Positions 18,165 through 26,086 of a stretch of 44,705 nt of DNA are shown here, one piece after another. The stretch lies in contig VRUJ01000036.1 in the NCBI GenBank assembly GCA_019456165.1, positions 1 through 44,705 of the forward strand, in the 5' to 3' direction. The stretch comes from Chloroflexota bacterium (GTDB lineage: Bacteria; Chloroflexota; Anaerolineae; Anaerolineales; UBA11579). Numbering within the stretch: the first letter of the stretch is position 1; each line of letters begins with the position of its first letter. The notes below the pieces were generated by a model. The model saw only the letters and a program-made list of their open reading frames with translations. It was not told where the DNA came from and searched no databases. The position numbers and the translations under genes are program-made.

Positions 18165-18629
18165 TCACTCTCGTAATTTGTTATTATTTTTCATTAAAAG
18201 AGTCCATTCTCCGTCTTGGACTACCTCATCGTTTTGGTTCAGAACACGAGTCGCAAATTTGACCACGCCGCGTTCAGGTTTCGAAGTAGGTTTCTTCTCC
18301 ACAACCTCCATTTCTAAGTGCACGGTATCGCCAAATTTAACTGCTCCTTTGTATCGTACAATTTGCTCCATCAAGGCCAGGGTAGTGCCTTCAAAGATTC
18401 CTGTCCAGTTCGCCATGCCGGTTGCGAAAGAAAAAACAAGTAAGCCATGGGCAATACGCTCCCCGAAGGGAGTGTTTTTTGCAAACTCAGCGTCGGTATG
18501 TAATGGATTGAAATCCCCAGAAATTCCTGCAAAAGCGACAACATCAGCCTCTGTGACTGTGCGCGCTTGAGAAATGAAGGTTGCTCCAATTTCAAAATCG
18601 TCGAAAAACATTCCTCTGGAATTTGTCAT
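18165..18629 (-). CDS. MaoC-like enoyl-CoA hydratase
   Basis: A 154-residue single hot-dog-domain protein. It contains FDDFEIGATFISQARTVTEADVVAFAG and the hydratase-2 active-site stretch GDFNPLHTDAEFAKNTPFG (D and H as catalytic pair), then ERIAHGLLV. (R)-specific enoyl-CoA hydratases of this type hydrate trans-2-enoyl-CoA. Next to an SDR and a thiolase it could hydrate 2-aminocinnamoyl-CoA. The ribosome-binding site is weak and the gene lies 17 bases after the dienoyl-CoA hydratase gene. Confidence 0.85.
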   Translation of the reverse strand: MTNSRGMFFDDFEIGATFISQARTVTEADVVAFAGISGDFNPLHTDAEFAKNTPFGERIAHGLLVFSFATGMANWTGIFEGTTLALMEQIVRYKGAVKFGDTVHLEMEVVEKKPTSKPERGVVKFATRVLNQNDEVVQDGEWTLLMKNNNKLRE

Positions 18630-18646
18630 AAGTTATTGTTCTTGAT

Positions 18647-19420
18647 CTAATTATGCTTCCACGTTGGCGGGCGTTTTTCCATGAAGGCGTTTAACCCTTC
18701 TTCGGAATCGGGTGTATTCATAAGCTCTTCGAGATAAATGCTTTCAACCTCACCGAGTTGTTTGGCCCAATGCCCATAACCGATTAATAATGCACGTTTG
18801 TTTATTTGTTGTGCAGCCCGACTTAAACTTGAGATTTGTTCTGCTTTTTCGAGGACCAGACCTCTGACTTGCTGAGCTGGAGCGATCGTGTTCATAAGTC
18901 CTATACGTAAGGCTTCTTGAGCCGAAATGTTGTAGCCAGTGAATAAAAGTTCAGCCGCTGAGCGGTAGCCAACCATGTATGATAAGCGCAAGGCTGCAAT
19001 CGGGGCGATGGCCGCAAGATGGATTTCTGGTTGACCAATTTTGGCATCCTCTGACATAACAGCCAAATCGCAACATAAAACCAGCTCACAACCTCCACCA
19101 AGCGCATTGCCATGAATAGAAGCGATTGTTGGCGCCGGGAAATTAGCTAAATCCTGACAGACTTTATTAAATAAGGGAATCATTTCCCCAACTTTTTCTT
19201 GGGTGTGGTCTGCGACGTCAACACCAGCTGAGAACATTTCCCCCTCCGCTTCGAGTACTAAGCAGCGCACGTTTTTATCCCCAGAAACTTCGGAAATCGC
19301 GCTTCTCATTTGTTCTAACATAGGAATGTTCAAAACGTTTAATGGAGCGCGGTCGAGTGTTAGGAACGCAATTCCATCCTGAATATTTCGCTTTACGAAG
19401 ATTTCTTTATTTGCTGACAT
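18647..19420 (-). CDS. dch: Cyclohexa-1,5-diene-1-carbonyl-CoA hydratase-like crotonase
   Basis: A 257-residue crotonase starting at ATG 19420 with AAGG upstream; the frame open to 19465 is not needed. FSAGVDVADHTQEKVGEMI is the stretch I associate with Dch/BzdW/BamR dienoyl-CoA hydratases, followed by the oxyanion-hole motif HGNALGGGCELVLCCDLAV and GQPEI. The length equals the family norm. Dch adds water to the cyclic dienoyl-CoA made by benzoyl-CoA reductase. Its place directly after the ring hydrolase and near the reductase operon supports the call. If the substrate carries a 2-amino group, the natural reaction may differ. Confidence 0.82.
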   Translation of the reverse strand: MSANKEIFVKRNIQDGIAFLTLDRAPLNVLNIPMLEQMRSAISEVSGDKNVRCLVLEAEGEMFSAGVDVADHTQEKVGEMIPLFNKVCQDLANFPAPTIASIHGNALGGGCELVLCCDLAVMSEDAKIGQPEIHLAAIAPIAALRLSYMVGYRSAAELLFTGYNISAQEALRIGLMNTIAPAQQVRGLVLEKAEQISSLSRAAQQINKRALLIGYGHWAKQLGEVESIYLEELMNTPDSEEGLNAFMEKRPPTWKHN

Positions 19421-19474
19421 GGTATTACCTTGTTGTTTCCCAGAAATACAATCAGGAATTTTCAACAGGATAGA

Positions 19475-20527
19475 TTATTTTTCCTTCTCGGTAACTAATT
19501 CTGTACTGCAAACACCACAAAATTTGAAATCTTCTGGGATACCTTGCGACCCACAAGACGGGCAAGTTTGAGTGTAAGCTCCCCACATGAAAGAACTGCT
19601 TTTTCCCTCAACATTACGCTCTCGCAACATTCTGTAGCGTGGGGGGCGTTTTTCAACGAATGCAGTCATGCCTTCGTGGGGTTCCCAAGACGCATAATGG
19701 ACAGAAAGCCAATCGCGGGCGTGCCCAATGGTTTGGTGCCAAGCAAAATTCTTCCAAAAATTAGTTTGTTCTTTTGTGTAACGAGTACATTCAGGGAATT
19801 TGTCAATTAATTCCTCAGCTAATGCGTCTACTTTTTCATCCAACTTTGATAAATCAATGCTGAAACCATCTTTGCCTTTCTTGGCTTTAGATATCTGTTC
19901 GGAATCGGCATGCTCAACGAATTTGCCATCCTTTTTTACAGAAGGGGCTACGTCATTCACTAAACCCCAATCGAGGGCCTGGTAGGCAGGGATGCGGCGG
20001 TTGGTCATCAGCATCATACGAGCACGTCTATCCCCAACTATCATGGGAAGCCATTGGGTTGCCCCACCTGCTGCCACGCTCCCAACCCCGCTGCCTACCT
20101 GCCCAATCCAGGCATGTTCAGCAATTATTCCGAGGTCGCAAGCCAATTGAGATTCGTTACCTCCGCCAGCAGCCATGCCGTTTAGGCGGGCAATAACTGG
20201 TTTTCCAGAATTTACAATACTTTCGATGTAGGCCCCAAATAGCCGCATGTATTTCCAATAGTCGTTCGGTGAGCGGGTGTAACGTTCCTGGTATTCCTTA
20301 ACATCTCCTCCCGTACAAAATGCTTGTTCGCCAACTCCAGTGAAGACAATTACAGCAACCTCATCATCAAAACTAGCCTGTCGAAACGCTACAGCTAATT
20401 CTTCTAGGCAATTGGTGCTGTAGGCATTATAGGATTGCGGGCGATTAATTGTAATTCTAGCTATCCAATCTTTCTTGGAGTAGAAAATCTCCTCAAACTT
20501 CTTTTCTTGTTTCGTCAGCACATCCAT
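19475..20527 (-). CDS. 6-Oxocyclohex-1-ene-1-carbonyl-CoA hydrolase-like (Oah/BamA) crotonase with C-terminal zinc ribbon
   Basis: A 350-residue protein with AGGAG before the start. The core resembles ring-opening hydrolases: FTGVGEQAFCTGGDVKEY, YWKYMRLF, PVIARLNGMAAGGGNE, a late FPECTRYTKEQ, and VNDVAPSVKKDGKFV. In the BamA/Oah sequences I remember, the stretch after the second active-site loop is GPKHGSAPDGG; here it is GSGVGSVAAGG, so several polar residues are lost. The tail carries CPSC (322-325) and CGVC (337-340), a zinc-ribbon arrangement not part of BamA/BzdY as I know them. It probably opens the alicyclic ring hydrolytically, perhaps with an altered substrate. Confidence 0.72.
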   Translation of the reverse strand: MDVLTKQEKKFEEIFYSKKDWIARITINRPQSYNAYSTNCLEELAVAFRQASFDDEVAVIVFTGVGEQAFCTGGDVKEYQERYTRSPNDYWKYMRLFGAYIESIVNSGKPVIARLNGMAAGGGNESQLACDLGIIAEHAWIGQVGSGVGSVAAGGATQWLPMIVGDRRARMMLMTNRRIPAYQALDWGLVNDVAPSVKKDGKFVEHADSEQISKAKKGKDGFSIDLSKLDEKVDALAEELIDKFPECTRYTKEQTNFWKNFAWHQTIGHARDWLSVHYASWEPHEGMTAFVEKRPPRYRMLRERNVEGKSSSFMWGAYTQTCPSCGSQGIPEDFKFCGVCSTELVTEKEK

Positions 20528-20587
20528 GGTGTACTCCTGGATAAATAAATTTTCTAAATAATTTTTAGATCAATATCAGTTTTGAAG

Positions 20588-21511
20588 CTAGATTCGTTTA
20601 ATCAAGTTCTTTTTTTCATCAGTTTTAGACATGATACCATCACCTGACATTACATCATCAACGAACTTTCCCGCAAATCTACCTAAAAGTGAATGGTACT
20701 CCTCAAAAAAATTTCGAGCAGTTCTCCCTATCCAATCTGAAGGCAGGAGATCGGTAGGTAAGTTGGGATCCTTTAAAGGAAATGATTGATAATTATATGT
20801 CAGCCAAAATCGACGAATAAAACACTCCTCAAGATTTAATGATTGACCTTCCTGGATCTCGGCTAGGCAGATATTATAATCATTCTGGAATTGTTGGATG
20901 AAATCTTCGTATTGGGCGGTAAGGCCTTCTAAGTCCCAACAACGGTCGGCTAAGTCTCTGGCGGATGAAGGTCCTAGGAAAACGCCAGCAAATAATTCTA
21001 CATAGGACTCTACACCCAGATCTGAAAACGTGGCCTGAAGATACGAGGTTGGATCGTGTGGGGAAATCCAAGTGCCGGGAGCCAAGGAGCCAAAGCCAAG
21101 CCAGGATAATTGAGTGCGTAACGCGTGTCTTATATCACGTTTTTTTTCTGGCAAAGAATACACTACCAGGTGCCATTTTTGATCCCAATCGGTAATCTCA
21201 GATGAGAAAATACGTTGCTGCCCTCTTTCCATTAGGGCAAGTCCCCGTGTAGTTAACGAATATTGGCTGCGACGTCCATGTTTTTGGGTTGATAACCACC
21301 CTTTTTGTGTCATTCGAGACAAGGCTGACCGAACGGCGCGTTCGCTCATACCCAATCTTTCCATCAAGTAAAGCAAGCTGCTGGTCCATATTTCGCCCCC
21401 CCTTTTCCAGACAAAATCTCCAAACAACGTAAAGATTAAGAATTGTGTTCTTACAGGAGGGTTCTCGATTTCAACTTTATTGGCTGCCTGTTTTGGCGAT
21501 TTTGAACTCAT
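20588..21511 (-). CDS. paaX: PaaX-family transcriptional regulator
   Basis: A 307-residue PaaX-like repressor. The N-terminal winged helix shows RTQFLIFTLFGDFV and MSERAVRSALSRMTQKGWL, then the hinge and PaaX C-terminal domain (LSWLGFGSLAPGTWISP). PaaX of Escherichia coli represses aerobic phenylacetate genes and is released by phenylacetyl-CoA. Here it sits between benzoyl-CoA reductase genes and ring hydrolase genes of an anaerobic pathway, so an aryl-CoA such as indoleacetyl-CoA or 2-aminobenzoyl-CoA is a plausible ligand. Inverted-repeat sites at 26040-26058 and 44493-44511 are candidate operators. No clear ribosome-binding site; the start follows the preceding stop by 27 bases. Confidence 0.88.
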   Translation of the reverse strand: MSSKSPKQAANKVEIENPPVRTQFLIFTLFGDFVWKRGGEIWTSSLLYLMERLGMSERAVRSALSRMTQKGWLSTQKHGRRSQYSLTTRGLALMERGQQRIFSSEITDWDQKWHLVVYSLPEKKRDIRHALRTQLSWLGFGSLAPGTWISPHDPTSYLQATFSDLGVESYVELFAGVFLGPSSARDLADRCWDLEGLTAQYEDFIQQFQNDYNICLAEIQEGQSLNLEECFIRRFWLTYNYQSFPLKDPNLPTDLLPSDWIGRTARNFFEEYHSLLGRFAGKFVDDVMSGDGIMSKTDEKKNLIKRI

Positions 21512-21538
21512 TTAGGTATTTGGTAAGCTATGTAGATC

Positions 21539-21853
21539 TCATACTTTGCGAGTGTAAATTGTTGTATAAGCTTGACAAACCGCCACTCGACAATCGCCAC
21601 ACGCCTCACTCAACTCCGAGGGTTTAATTGGCACCGAACGGACTTCGAATCCTAACTCTCGATAAAGGTCGAGGGATTCTTTTTCTCGGACAGGATCGGC
21701 CATAAAACGTCTCTCCCAACCTTGAGATACTAATTCTGGATCTGGAGCGATTTCAGAATTTGGGAGTAATGATTTTTCCAATGGTTCGTCATTGATCTGC
21801 AGATAAGGTGGGCAAACGGATGATGTTCGACCCTGTTGTGAATCATTAGTCAT
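21539..21853 (-). CDS. Small four-cysteine protein of the benzoyl-CoA reductase operon, unknown function
   Basis: A 104-residue protein whose ATG shares a base with the TAA of the bzdQ-like gene (TAATG), so the two are translationally coupled. I do not recognise a named family. Four cysteines are present: C14 and a C-terminal CGDCRVAVC group (C85, C88, C93), suitable for a zinc or iron-sulfur site. Two proline-rich segments separate them. Coupling to the reductase genes suggests a chaperone, electron carrier or assembly factor for the reductase; bzd clusters elsewhere also carry small uncharacterised genes. Confidence 0.6.
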   Translation of the reverse strand: MTNDSQQGRTSSVCPPYLQINDEPLEKSLLPNSEIAPDPELVSQGWERRFMADPVREKESLDLYRELGFEVRSVPIKPSELSEACGDCRVAVCQAYTTIYTRKV

Positions 21854-22692
21854 TATGCAACTCCAGGAGATGCTTGCATGTTTGACGAACTTTTTGAACC
21901 CTTCAACTTTTTCAACCTGACATGTCCTAAGCTAGCTGCCCCTAGAGCGGAAACGAATTGTGCCATCTCACCTGGTGGAACATTTACTTCTGAATCAAGA
22001 TGATCCTGCATCACTTTTCCCATGATATCGAATCTTAGAATTCCGCCAATTAATGTAAATTCAGGTTCCATTTTTACTCGTTTCATCAATTGAACGGACC
22101 TTCCAACCAGAGAGATAAACGCACCATACATTATATCTGCTGGTGCGCTGCCGTGGGAGAGGTGATTAATGACTTCAGATTCAGCAAAAACGGCACATAC
22201 ACCTGAGATGGACATCGGTTCTTTTGAAGTGGCAACCAGAGGTCCGATTTCGTGGGTAGTATAACCCATGTAAAATGCAGTTTTTTCAAGGAATGCCCCT
22301 GTGCCAGCAGCGCATTTATCATTTAAACGGAAGGATTTAACTTTGGCCCTATTATCTAAACGGCTGGCTTTCATAGTCTGTCCGCCAATATCTAGTACAG
22401 TGCCAGTATTTGGGAAAAGGTGAGCAGCACCTCTTGCACTAGCTGTGAGATCTGTGACTGCAATATCGCTGAAAGGAATTTGGTGTCTGCCAAAACCTGT
22501 GGATATCACGTAACCAATATCCTTTTCTTTTAGGCCACTATTTGATATTGCTTTATCGTAGGCCTCTCTGGCGGCTTCAGCTAACTTAAATCCAGTTTTA
22601 TTCATGTCTTTTCCGACGACTTGATTGTCAGAATCAAGAATTACTGCTTTGGTATAAGTTGTTCCGATATCGATTCCGGCGGTAAAGATCAT
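21853..22692 (-). CDS. bzdQ: Benzoyl-CoA reductase ATPase-type subunit (bzdQ-like)
   Basis: A 279-residue ASKHA-fold ATPase. [15 protein letters not shown] is the phosphate-1 loop, [11 protein letters not shown] the phosphate-2 loop; NDKCAAGTG and [14 protein letters not shown] hold the two cysteines that ligate the dimer-bridging [4Fe-4S] cluster in this family. Its start overlaps the previous gene by four bases (ATGA). With the adjacent paralogue it would form the ATP-hydrolysing electron-activating half of a class I benzoyl-CoA reductase. Short length without the long insert of Thauera BcrA places it with the Azoarcus bzd type. A 2-hydroxyglutaryl-CoA dehydratase activator is the alternative, but two ATPase paralogues argue against it. 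Confidence 0.85.
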   Translation of the reverse strand: MIFTAGIDIGTTYTKAVILDSDNQVVGKDMNKTGFKLAEAAREAYDKAISNSGLKEKDIGYVISTGFGRHQIPFSDIAVTDLTASARGAAHLFPNTGTVLDIGGQTMKASRLDNRAKVKSFRLNDKCAAGTGAFLEKTAFYMGYTTHEIGPLVATSKEPMSISGVCAVFAESEVINHLSHGSAPADIMYGAFISLVGRSVQLMKRVKMEPEFTLIGGILRFDIMGKVMQDHLDSEVNVPPGEMAQFVSALGAASLGHVRLKKLKGSKSSSNMQASPGVA

Positions 22693-23507
22693 GATTGCAG
22701 CTCCTTTGATGATGAAGGAATTCTGCTGGCCATAATGTGATCCAGAGCAAATAATGCAGCACCTAAAGCCCCCATATAATGAGATTCTTCATTCACATTC
22801 AATTTGAGTCCAAGATTCTCTTCCAGCGCTTTTATCATACCGATATTCTTGGCTACGCCACCGGTAAAAGTAACCTGTTCATCAACTCCCACCCGGCGCA
22901 TTAAGCCGATCGACCTGGATGCGATTGATTTATGCACGCCCCAAAGTATGTCTTCGATCTTTTTTCCTTTTCCTAGCCAGGAAAGCACTTCTGATTCGGC
23001 AAAAACCGTGCAAGTTGTACTAATACGAACATCGCTTTCAGATTTTAGAGCAGTTTCTCCCAATTTATCGAGAGGAATGTCGAGGGCGGATGAGGCGGCT
23101 CCCAAAAATCGCCCGGTTCCAGCCGCACACTTATCGTTCATGCAGAAATCAAGTATCTCGCCTTCAGGACTAACGCTAATTGCCTTTGTATCTTGTCCTC
23201 CCATGTCCAATACTGTGCGGGTTTTGGGGAACATATGCGCTGCACCTCGGGCGTGGCAGCTGATTTCTGTAACTTGAGTGTTGCCGAAAGTAACCCTATA
23301 ACGCCCGTAACCTGTTCCGATGATGTATTCCACCTCTTCTTCGCGAATATCACTTTCGTCTAGAGCTGTACTGTAGGCAGATTCGGCTGCTAGAATTACG
23401 TTTGCGCCGGTATCCACAAGGCTGTGGCTGATTATCTCTCGATCTTCATTGATGATAACTGCTTTTGTTTGTGTAGATCCTACATCTACACCGGCTGCGT
23501 AGGCCAT
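22689..23507 (-). CDS. bzdP: Benzoyl-CoA reductase ATPase-type subunit (bzdP-like)
   Basis: A 272-residue ATPase with AGGAG before the ATG. Motifs: [55 protein letters not shown], and [10 protein letters not shown] near the end. The two cysteines for the intersubunit cluster are conserved. It differs clearly from the next gene's product, consistent with a heterodimeric activator. In the reductase, ATP hydrolysis here lowers the potential of the electron passed from ferredoxin to the catalytic half. Confidence 0.87.
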   Translation of the reverse strand: MAYAAGVDVGSTQTKAVIINEDREIISHSLVDTGANVILAAESAYSTALDESDIREEEVEYIIGTGYGRYRVTFGNTQVTEISCHARGAAHMFPKTRTVLDMGGQDTKAISVSPEGEILDFCMNDKCAAGTGRFLGAASSALDIPLDKLGETALKSESDVRISTTCTVFAESEVLSWLGKGKKIEDILWGVHKSIASRSIGLMRRVGVDEQVTFTGGVAKNIGMIKALEENLGLKLNVNEESHYMGALGAALFALDHIMASRIPSSSKELQS

Positions 23508-23525
23508 CAGAGTAACTCCTTATGA

Positions 23526-24818
23526 TTATGCAGTGATAGATTCACGTTGTTTGCGAACTGCTAAACCTTCAAAAAAAGCATCGATACGATTTTTTAGCTG
23601 CGCTTCTGAAACTACACGCTTGTCCATCATGTCTGATTCAATAAATAAACTTGGAATATCACGTTTGGTCATTAATGATCTACGGCTGTCTGCTAGTCCA
23701 GTAGAAACCGTTCGGCAGCTTTTGATTGGATGAAAAACCATACCATCCACAAATTGATTGTCTATCATGTCGATTAGAGCATTTTCATGGTAAAACATGC
23801 TGTCCATTGCACCCCGCACATTTAGTAATATGCCTTCTGCGAGGCTTTCAATTGGATTTGTTAGATCGTATTCAAAACCATGATTTGTACCACCAGAAGC
23901 AAACCAAAGATATGTTGAATTGACAAAAGTGCCGCCCCAATCTGTAAAAAATTCGTTGAAATGCCGGAAAATTGGATAACAAGGAACACCTACAAAACCA
24001 AGACGGTATTTTTCATCTGTGAGAGTTCCGATTCCTTGTGCAGCTTTATATTCCATTTCTTCTACAAGGTCTGAGAAGAATTTGCTTCCGATTTCTGTAC
24101 CTCTAAAACAATTTGCTACACCCAAATAAACGGTTCCATCTGTTAAAGCATTAAATAGAGAGGGGCGGTTAGAGTTCAGTTCTAAAACTTTTTTCCAGCC
24201 TCTACTCATATCATTTGAATACCCCAAGACTTCGCGCAATCGATCTGGATCAAATTTGATGCCGGTAATTTCCTCGCATTTGGAAATTAATTCCTGTAAT
24301 TGAATCTCTACATAGCGCAGATCATTTTTGTAGTTCGATTCATTTTGGGGGTTCAAGCTTCCTGCCTCGCGGGATCCCGGGACATCGATCGTAAATATTG
24401 GGGTTTGATACATACGCTCCCAGATCTCCGCCCATTTGATGTAGGTATTACAAGCGTTAGTTAATACTCCTATTGTCGGTTTGGGTATTCGGCCCATAGG
24501 ATGCTCTCCCCCTCGTAATTGGACGGCTACATCAGCTTTTACATAACCACAAATGTCTGGAGAATATCCCTGATCTTCAGCCTCATCTAAATATTCATCA
24601 GAGACTCGTCGTATAGCTGTTTGTAGCGAGTTGATTTCGGGGAAAACCATCGTGAAATCGAAAGTGCGCAAAATTTCTGAGATGCTTCCCATTACAAAAA
24701 CGTAGGCAGCGTTCTGTTCTTTTTCCGCTGTTTGAGTGATTTTTTCAAACCATTGCCGGAAAAGTGCAGCCCCATCTCGATTTCCGCGACCTACTATACT
24801 TTCTGGTGCTGTTGTCAT
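23526..24818 (-). CDS. bzdO: Benzoyl-CoA reductase catalytic subunit (bzdO/bcrB-like)
   Basis: A 430-residue member of the 2-hydroxyacyl-CoA dehydratase D-component fold. AGGAA precedes the start. Seen: GVLTNACNTYIKWAEIW, GVPCYPIFRHFN, and FHPIKSCRTVSTGLADSRR followed by IPSLFIESDMMDKRVVS, which is the conserved C-terminal block of BcrB/BzdO. Cysteines in NAC, VPC and KSC positions can ligate the [4Fe-4S] cluster. It would form the ring-reducing heterodimer with the upstream subunit, acting on benzoyl-CoA or, from context, 2-aminobenzoyl-CoA. Confidence 0.87.
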   Translation of the reverse strand: MTTAPESIVGRGNRDGAALFRQWFEKITQTAEKEQNAAYVFVMGSISEILRTFDFTMVFPEINSLQTAIRRVSDEYLDEAEDQGYSPDICGYVKADVAVQLRGGEHPMGRIPKPTIGVLTNACNTYIKWAEIWERMYQTPIFTIDVPGSREAGSLNPQNESNYKNDLRYVEIQLQELISKCEEITGIKFDPDRLREVLGYSNDMSRGWKKVLELNSNRPSLFNALTDGTVYLGVANCFRGTEIGSKFFSDLVEEMEYKAAQGIGTLTDEKYRLGFVGVPCYPIFRHFNEFFTDWGGTFVNSTYLWFASGGTNHGFEYDLTNPIESLAEGILLNVRGAMDSMFYHENALIDMIDNQFVDGMVFHPIKSCRTVSTGLADSRRSLMTKRDIPSLFIESDMMDKRVVSEAQLKNRIDAFFEGLAVRKQRESITA

Positions 24819-24829
24819 TTATTAATTCC

Positions 24830-25996
24830 TCAATCGAAGAGAAGATTTTCGACGAATGTTTCCAATTGGATTTCTGTATGATCGAAACTCGTCATATTCT
24901 CTTCAAATTCACCTATAAAAAACGGAATGTTTTCTTCCTCTAATGCAATGGTATAGGTTACCTGGTCTTCTAATCCTGGCTCACACATTTTTGCAGCAGT
25001 TACTATGGCCGCTTCAGCTTTTGATTTTTTGATCCGATCAACAAGCATTTTTTCTTTTGGTTTGCGAAGGTCGTGTTGCACTGGACTGTATGATGATTTC
25101 TCTAAATACGCTTCTGCTAAATTGAACATTGGATCCCCATCTAGAGAAATATCTTCTAAGATCCATCGTAAACCGATCAAAAGATCATCATCAACTACAT
25201 AACAATAGCGATCAACTGTTCGTAGAAAATCCAGTGGGGGCTGTTCGCAGAAGCCGCCTTCAATAACAATGCGCATTTTATCTTGACTTTTGACATCCCT
25301 GGATTTTATCAGCGGAATTGTATGACTCAAAAGCTCGTTGTGCTCCTCGCGGGGTATCATGCCGCCAATCGCCATAAGTATGTAAGCTTCTGTGGCTGTG
25401 ATTTTCCAAGGAGAATCTCTTTTTATTGCATACAATTCTCGGAGTAATTTGCGGTTTTCATTGAATACTGCAAGTGAGGCGCGTAAATCATCATCTGTAA
25501 TCTTTTTCCCTGCAATGGTTTCAATCTCCTTTTTTAAGCGATCGTATTCATCTTTTAGGTAATTTATAGAATGACTGGAATTGGCGTTTTGGGGAAGATA
25601 TAGGATTTGGCATGGGTAATCGAAATTACGTCCCCATATAGCAGCCAAATTCCTAGCAGCGTCGCAGATAGGATGCGAAACAAACATTTCTAATTCCAAA
25701 CGATCACTCATGGCGAGCTCAAGGGACGTTTTTAGGATTGAGCATAAATATGAGCCGAATCTAGAGTCGGAATGAGTAGCGTCGACAGATGCGCCACGAA
25801 CTTTGAAGGGTAACATTCCGGCTGCATGAACTATCTCCTCCGGAAAATAAACCTGAAAATGGCCGACTATTTTCCCGCCGTCTTCTCGCCAACGCTTCAC
25901 TGCATTGTAATCGGTATCCTCCACCAGTATTTGACATTGCTCCAGAATTCCGTCTAGGGGAAGGCCTTGCCAAGCATCAAAGATCTTTATTGTCAT
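24830..25996 (-). CDS. bzdN: Benzoyl-CoA reductase catalytic subunit (bzdN/bcrC-like)
   Basis: A 388-residue partner of the preceding type; TGGAG before the ATG. The N-terminal part has GHFQVYFPEEIVHAAGMLP, the middle VSHPICDAARN, then EGGFCEQPPLDFLRTVDR, and the end AAKMCEPGLEDQVTYTIALE with FEENMTSF, which match BcrC/BzdN features. It is the first gene after a clear promoter at 26045-26072 and heads the series N-O-P-Q, the same order as in Azoarcus. Eleven bases separate it from the next gene. Reads as the gamma subunit of a class I, ATP-dependent reductase. Confidence 0.87.
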   Translation of the reverse strand: MTIKIFDAWQGLPLDGILEQCQILVEDTDYNAVKRWREDGGKIVGHFQVYFPEEIVHAAGMLPFKVRGASVDATHSDSRFGSYLCSILKTSLELAMSDRLELEMFVSHPICDAARNLAAIWGRNFDYPCQILYLPQNANSSHSINYLKDEYDRLKKEIETIAGKKITDDDLRASLAVFNENRKLLRELYAIKRDSPWKITATEAYILMAIGGMIPREEHNELLSHTIPLIKSRDVKSQDKMRIVIEGGFCEQPPLDFLRTVDRYCYVVDDDLLIGLRWILEDISLDGDPMFNLAEAYLEKSSYSPVQHDLRKPKEKMLVDRIKKSKAEAAIVTAAKMCEPGLEDQVTYTIALEEENIPFFIGEFEENMTSFDHTEIQLETFVENLLFD

Positions 25997-26039
25997 CTAA
26001 ATACTCCAATAAAATTAGCGTCGTCAAAATAATGAGATG

Positions 26040-26058
26040 TAATAAGTATACCTTATTA
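26040..26058 (-). promoter_or_regulatory. Candidate operator, perfect inverted repeat overlapping the -10 box
   Basis: On the coding (minus) strand TAATAAG-GTATA-CTTATTA: two perfect 7-bp arms around a 5-base centre. The -10 hexamer lies inside it, so a bound protein would block RNA polymerase. A near copy (TAAGGTATACTTRTTA core) sits at the other promoter at 44493-44511. PaaX, encoded downstream, is one candidate binder. Confidence 0.6.
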
Positions 26059-26072
26059 TTTTTTTATGTCAA
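26045..26072 (-). promoter_or_regulatory. Sigma-70-type promoter of the benzoyl-CoA reductase operon
   Basis: Minus strand: TTGACA (26072-26067), 16-base spacer, TATACT (26050-26045). The predicted start of transcription is about 40 bases upstream of the bzdN-like ATG. Both hexamers are at or one base from consensus. The same hexamers and spacer length occur at 44498-44525. Confidence 0.75.
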
Positions 26073-26086
26073 TCGGATATCTTGTT

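Noticed and set aside
17854..18570. 238-codon rightward open frame
   Set aside because: It lies opposite the SDR and MaoC genes, which have clear catalytic motifs and ribosome-binding sites; its translation is low-complexity and matches no family.
21853..25996. 2-Hydroxyglutaryl- or phenyllactyl-CoA dehydratase instead of benzoyl-CoA reductase
   Set aside because: Those systems use one homodimeric activator; here there are two divergent ATPase subunits, the bzd gene order, and ring hydratase and hydrolase genes next door. Kept as a minor alternative.
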